Source: CAYRGE01 sp964423985 (lineage in GTDB: Bacteria > Patescibacteriota > Minisyncoccia > Phycocordibacterales > CAYRGE01). Taken from it: a stretch of DNA of 7,365 nt. The position numbers and the translations under genes are program-made. Positions 4,389 through 7,365 of this stretch are shown piece after piece. Within the stretch, counting starts at the first letter, position 1, and every line of letters starts with the position of its first letter. The notes below the pieces were generated by a model. It was not told the origin of the DNA, made no database searches, and saw nothing but the letters and a program-made list of their open reading frames with translations. The stretch spans positions 1 through 7,365 of the forward strand of contig CAYRGE010000030.1 of NCBI GenBank assembly GCA_964423985.1, read 5' to 3'.

Positions 4389-6362
4389 TTAAGAGATAAT
4401 CTTGTATTCAATTTGTCTATTCCCAATATCTACATTTTTTACCAATACACGGACAGTGTCACCAAGTCTAAACCTTTTTTTATTAGAACTTCCGGTTATA
4501 CACATACTTTTTTTGTCGTATACATAATAATCATCCCCGATGTCACGAAGCCGAATAAGACCCTCTGATCGGGTTTCTTTTTCTTCTACAAACATACCCC
4601 AATCTGTTACCCCTGAGATTATTCCATCAAACTTTTCTCCAACGCGCTCAGACATATATTCAACTTGCTTGTATTTCACAGATGCATATTCTGCATCACT
4701 TGCAATTTTCTCCATCTTAGACGCATGAAGTACAATGCCTTTATACTTACTTAATGTTGCCTTTGAAGATTCTTTGTCTGCAAGAAGTTGTTCCAGTAGG
4801 CGGTGGACCATTAAATCAGGGTATCGCCTAATAGGAGATGTAAAGTGTGTGTAGTGAGAGAAGCCAAGACCGTAATGCCCAATATTTTTTGTTGAATATA
4901 TTGCTTTCATCATTGTTCGTATTGTTGCAATTTGTACAACGCTTTGCTCGGCTTTTCCGTAGGATTCTTTGAGTAGTTTATTTATGTCTTGAGGATCCAG
5001 TGAACCGTCTTTTGAAATGGAGAGTTTGTACCCCAGTCCAGCAAGAAAGATAACTAACATTTTAACACGCTCTTTTTCTGGTCGTCCATGTACTCGGTAT
5101 ACAAACAGCTTAATATCTTGTTCCTTTATTTTGTCACTTGCAAATTTAGCAACCGCCTTGTTTGCAAGAAGCATAAATTCTTCAATAAGGTGGTTTGTGT
5201 CAAGCATCTTCTTTCTGTAAACACCAATAGGTTTGCCGTCCTCGTCAAGATTAAATTTAACCTCCTCTGTTTCAAATAAAATTGCACCACTTTCTTGTCG
5301 TTTTTTTCTGAAACGCTTAGCTACATCATCTAATATTACAAGCTCGTCCTTATAGTCACCAACTCCACTATCCAACACTTCTTGTGCTTCTATATAGGAA
5401 TACCGTTTTTTTGATCTTATGACTGTTTTGCCAAACCAAGTATCTTTAATCTCTGGAAGCTTTCCTTTTTGTAGTGGCGCAAATGTAAATACAGCAGAAA
5501 ATGCCAGACGATCTTCATCTGGCAATAAGCTACACAGGTTGTTTGATAGAATTTCTGGCAACATAGGAATTGTTCTATCTACTAAATAAACCGAAGTACC
5601 TCGATCTTCTGCTTCTTTATCTATTTGTGTGCCTTCTTTTACATAAAAACTAACATCTGCAATATGAACACCTATTTCAAAGGTTCCGTCTTCTTTTTTT
5701 TCAAATGAAAGTGCGTCGTCATAATCTTTTGCATCTGCTGGGTCTATTGTAAGAGTCGGTATTTTTCGCATATCTCGCCTTTTTGTAAGCTCTTCTTTTA
5801 GGTATTTTTCTCCATCAGATTCTATTTCTCGTGCTTGTTTTTCTATGGCGTCTGGTAGTTCTGGGCGGAAACCCCTGTCTAGTACTATTGAATTCATCTC
5901 AACATCATTATTACCAGGTACTCCAATCACTTGTAAAACCTCTCCATGTGGTTCTTGCTTATGGTTTTTCCATTCAGAAATCAAAATTTTAGCAAGAACC
6001 TTGATTCCTTCTGTTGCTCCGTTTAATCTTTCTTCAGGAATTATTATATCGCGATGCATCTTGTAATCTTGTGGAACAAGAAAATATATACCAGCTTCTT
6101 TGTTTATAACCCCAACATATTCAATTTTTTTACGACTAAGAACCTCTAAAACCTCCCCGCGAATTTCCCCAGGTGTTATTTCTGGTAAAAGTGCCACACG
6201 CACTTCATCTCCGTTCAAAGCCAATCCAACAGCGTCAGCTTCAATGCGTATATCTTGTTCGTTGTCTTCCTGTCTAACAAAACCAACACCTCGTCGGTTT
6301 ATTGATATTGAACCTTCTGTTTCGTGTTTGATGTTGTGATTGTTTTTATGATTGGTGTTCAT
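4389..6362 (-). CDS. rnr: Ribonuclease R (RNB-family 3'-5' exoribonuclease)
   Basis: RNase R degrades structured RNA processively from the 3' end and acts in RNA turnover and rRNA/tmRNA quality control. The 657-residue product has cold-shock-like OB domains at about 18-150 (INRRGVGFV near the start). The RNB catalytic core starts near 200: TIDPADAKDYDDA carries the metal-binding Asp residues D207, D213, D215 and D216. The RNB signature HYTHFTSPIRRYPDLM is at 503-518. A C-terminal S1 domain spans about 575-655 (FDGIISGVTDWGMFVE, EGLIRLRDI). It is shorter than the E. coli (813) and B. subtilis (779) enzymes, lacking the N-terminal HTH domain and the long Lys-rich tail, as is usual for compact genomes. 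The frame is intact over nearly 2 kb. ATG 6360-6362 has no Shine-Dalgarno. Instead three tandem ATAATAA heptamers lead directly to it. It is probably co-transcribed with the two membrane-protein genes upstream (55 bp gap). Confidence 0.96.
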   Translation of the reverse strand: MNTNHKNNHNIKHETEGSISINRRGVGFVRQEDNEQDIRIEADAVGLALNGDEVRVALLPEITPGEIRGEVLEVLSRKKIEYVGVINKEAGIYFLVPQDYKMHRDIIIPEERLNGATEGIKVLAKILISEWKNHKQEPHGEVLQVIGVPGNNDVEMNSIVLDRGFRPELPDAIEKQAREIESDGEKYLKEELTKRRDMRKIPTLTIDPADAKDYDDALSFEKKEDGTFEIGVHIADVSFYVKEGTQIDKEAEDRGTSVYLVDRTIPMLPEILSNNLCSLLPDEDRLAFSAVFTFAPLQKGKLPEIKDTWFGKTVIRSKKRYSYIEAQEVLDSGVGDYKDELVILDDVAKRFRKKRQESGAILFETEEVKFNLDEDGKPIGVYRKKMLDTNHLIEEFMLLANKAVAKFASDKIKEQDIKLFVYRVHGRPEKERVKMLVIFLAGLGYKLSISKDGSLDPQDINKLLKESYGKAEQSVVQIATIRTMMKAIYSTKNIGHYGLGFSHYTHFTSPIRRYPDLMVHRLLEQLLADKESSKATLSKYKGIVLHASKMEKIASDAEYASVKYKQVEYMSERVGEKFDGIISGVTDWGMFVEEKETRSEGLIRLRDIGDDYYVYDKKSMCITGSSNKKRFRLGDTVRVLVKNVDIGNRQIEYKIIS

Positions 6363-6363
6363 T

Positions 6364-6384
6364 TTATTATTTATTATTTATTAT
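6364..6384. repeat. Three tandem 7-bp repeats (ATAATAA) before rnr start
   Basis: Three perfect copies of ttattat (minus strand ATAATAA) end one base before the rnr ATG. With no Shine-Dalgarno present, an unstructured A/T leader may serve as the ribosome entry site. Copy-number change would alter the spacing. Both roles are inference. Confidence 0.7.
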
Positions 6385-6399
6385 TTTGATAGTACGCAC

Positions 6400-6415
6400 A
6401 AACAAGAGATTGTTT
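6400..6415 (-). other. Small hairpin between PH-domain gene and rnr
   Basis: aaacaa (6400-6405) and ttgttt (6410-6415) pair around a GAGA/TCTC loop, starting just after the PH-domain gene's TAA (6418-6420). No U run follows on the minus strand. It is more likely a processing or stabilising hairpin in an operon transcript than a terminator. Confidence 0.3.
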
Positions 6416-6417
6416 AT

Positions 6418-6948
6418 TTAAACAATAATACCTGTTTTGATGCGAGCATTTACTCCTTTTAATATCTCACTTTTTGTTTTGTATGGGTGTGGTATTCCAC
6501 TTATTACAAATTTCTGAGATTCTCCAGCTGTTTGGATATGTACTTTTCCAAAACCAAGAAGTGTGGGTATTATTCCGTGCACACCAACAGAAACATCTTG
6601 AATGCGGTGTAGTTTGAAGGTGGAAACCTTTCTTGAGAATAAGCCTCTTTGGTCAATATTTACAACCCGCAAGTTTGTTAGGATTAAAATATCCAAGTAG
6701 TAATCCGTCCAAATTACAAAGAAAGCAATCCATAAAAACAAAAACCAAGTAGCAGAAATGGCAATTAAAAGATAAGAAACATTACCAGCAAACTGGATGC
6801 TAGAAAGCATATCCGTCGCATTAATTGCTATAAACCCCGCAACAGGGAATAATAGAAGAAAAATCAAAAAAAACGACTCAGCAAATAAAATAAACCAATG
6901 TTTTCTTATTTTGAATATTATTTTTTCATTTTTATCAAGTTTTATCAT
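6418..6948 (-). CDS. PH-domain (DUF304/bPH2, YdbS-like) membrane protein
   Basis: This 176-residue protein has two hydrophobic helices, about residues 18-42 (WFILFAESFFLIFLLLFPVA) and 57-80, followed by a cytosolic bacterial PH domain from about 81. The domain shows the family's pattern: TDYYLDILILTNLRVVNIDQ, then GLFSRKVSTFKLHRIQDVSV, then TLLGFGKVHIQTAGESQKFV. In this family the RV..D..GLF..K......I.DV segment is the core signature. The molecular role of DUF304 proteins is poorly defined; some act at the envelope. Its ATG overlaps the upstream gene's TGA in an ATGA, indicating translational coupling and probably a joint membrane complex. No lesion is seen. Confidence 0.88.
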   Translation of the reverse strand: MIKLDKNEKIIFKIRKHWFILFAESFFLIFLLLFPVAGFIAINATDMLSSIQFAGNVSYLLIAISATWFLFLWIAFFVIWTDYYLDILILTNLRVVNIDQRGLFSRKVSTFKLHRIQDVSVGVHGIIPTLLGFGKVHIQTAGESQKFVISGIPHPYKTKSEILKGVNARIKTGIIV

Positions 6949-7217
6949 ACTGTAAGCACGAAAGAAGTAACTCCAAAAAACATCAAAGAAGTAAGAAACA
7001 GAACACCAATTATGTACACAAAACTAATCGACTTTATTAAAAGCTTATTATATCCATAAGCAGACCAGTGATATACAAGCGCAATACTTACTAAAATTGC
7101 AAGAAATATTATTATTCCCAAAGACCACCATAATATAGCAGGAGGTATAAGCACAGCAACATTTCCGTCCGTTAAATTTTCAAGCAATGGTTTATGGTAA
7201 TCACTATGCTGGTTCAT
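6945..7217 (-). CDS. Small two-helix membrane protein, function unknown
   Basis: This 90-residue protein has a polar N-terminus (MNQHSDYHKPLLENLTDGN), then two strongly hydrophobic segments at about residues 28-50 and 63-88, separated by a short loop containing WSAYGYNKLLIK. No catalytic motif or signal-peptidase site is apparent. The gene family is not recognised. The 4-nt overlap with the PH-domain gene and the promoter immediately upstream make it the first gene of a probable three-gene operon with the PH protein and rnr. This suggests a partner role in the membrane. Confidence 0.75.
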   Translation of the reverse strand: MNQHSDYHKPLLENLTDGNVAVLIPPAILWWSLGIIIFLAILVSIALVYHWSAYGYNKLLIKSISFVYIIGVLFLTSLMFFGVTSFVLTV

Positions 7218-7224
7218 ATTGATT

Positions 7225-7233
7225 ATTATACCA
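7225..7233 (-). promoter_or_regulatory. Extended -10 promoter of the membrane-protein/rnr operon, leaderless spacing
   Basis: Minus-strand TGGTATAAT (7233-7225) is a perfect extended -10 (TGnTATAAT). The ATG at 7217 lies 7 nt beyond it, so transcription would begin at or next to the start codon. No convincing -35 hexamer is seen, as expected for extended -10 promoters. Confidence 0.65.
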
Positions 7234-7256
7234 ATAAAATGCTTTTAACTATAATT

Positions 7257-7268
7257 TAAGTATACTTA
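7257..7268. promoter_or_regulatory. 12-bp perfect palindrome upstream of the operon promoter
   Basis: taagtatactta is its own reverse complement. It lies about 24 bp upstream of the extended -10 box, where a regulator could bind. The short length and AT-rich context keep this speculative. Confidence 0.25.
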
Positions 7269-7293
7269 CAATAAAAATTTCTAATAAGTTACT

Positions 7294-7320
7294 CTGGATT
7301 GCTTCGTACCTCGCAATGAC
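7294..7320. repeat. Dispersed 'ctggattgcttcgt' repeat, right copy
   Basis: ctggattgcttcgt (7294-7307) repeats bases 3-16 exactly and continues as acctcgcaatgac. The flanking attgc and gcaat form a short inverted repeat. The form attgcttcg...cgcaatga is a widely dispersed bacterial intergenic repeat type (general knowledge). It lies in the intergenic region upstream of the rightmost operon. Confidence 0.65.
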
Positions 7321-7353
7321 AAATAGAGTTCGTATCGACAAATAGAGTTCGTA
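7318..7353. repeat. Tandem 17-bp direct repeat, period 19
   Basis: gacaaatagagttcgta occurs at 7318-7334 and again, identical, at 7337-7353. The first copy begins with the last three bases of the dispersed repeat, so the array appears to extend that element. It may continue beyond the window edge, where only 12 more bases are visible. Confidence 0.75.
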
Positions 7354-7365
7354 ATTACAAGCAAT

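Noticed and set aside
4540..6339. Several 60-80 codon plus-strand ORFs opposite rnr
   Set aside because: All are antisense to a fully conserved RNase R, are Ser/Thr/Phe-rich as expected from the complement, and have no promoter or ribosome site.
7318..7353. CRISPR array
   Set aside because: The two repeat units are separated by only 2 bp, with no spacers of normal length and no cas genes nearby.

Overview
All convincing genes in this AT-rich window lie on the minus strand, so the map is described right to left in transcription order. The base composition, the scarcity of Shine-Dalgarno sites, candidate leaderless promoters, a compact RNase R and tight gene packing suggest a small-genome, uncultivated bacterium of the Patescibacteria/CPR type. 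This is an inference from style. No rRNA, tRNA or marker gene is present to prove it.

Right part (4389-7217), intact housekeeping block: a small two-helix membrane protein overlaps by 4 nt (ATGA) a bacterial PH-domain (DUF304/bPH2) membrane protein. This is followed 55 bp later by a full RNase R (rnr). An extended -10 promoter sits exactly 7 nt before the first ATG, and a hairpin with a U7 run lies downstream of rnr.

Middle part (2250-4241), decaying or frameshifted accessory genes: (i) a class IV PLP aminotransferase split by one +1 shift at an A6 run; (ii) a truncated XRE-type helix-turn-helix gene, shifted at an A7 run, joined directly to (iii) the C-terminal half of a histidine phosphatase/phosphoglycerate-mutase-like gene; (iv) a Nudix hydrolase gene that simple ORF calling misses because it carries one A-run frameshift and one in-frame TAG. 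Parts of this stretch are far poorer in GC than rnr.

Left part (108-2232), candidate defence module: a short HTH-like ORF, then a strong sigma70-type promoter (TTGACT-N17-TATAAT). Next come an SMC/OLD-type AAA ATPase with Walker A, signature, Walker B and His switch, and a TOPRIM-like protein. The TOPRIM frame opens upstream of its first ordinary start: it encodes a CEGTTE motif before the nominal TTG start, and it has a later DxD motif. The ATPase stops at CTT TAA A, and the TOPRIM frame is exactly +1. Both motif halves therefore exist, and a +1 event would give an ATPase-TOPRIM fusion with OLD-nuclease architecture. This is the most interesting item in the window.

Both window ends carry diverged copies of a 'ctggattgcttcgt...' dispersed repeat, and a third half-copy lies at the 3' end of the phosphatase remnant.
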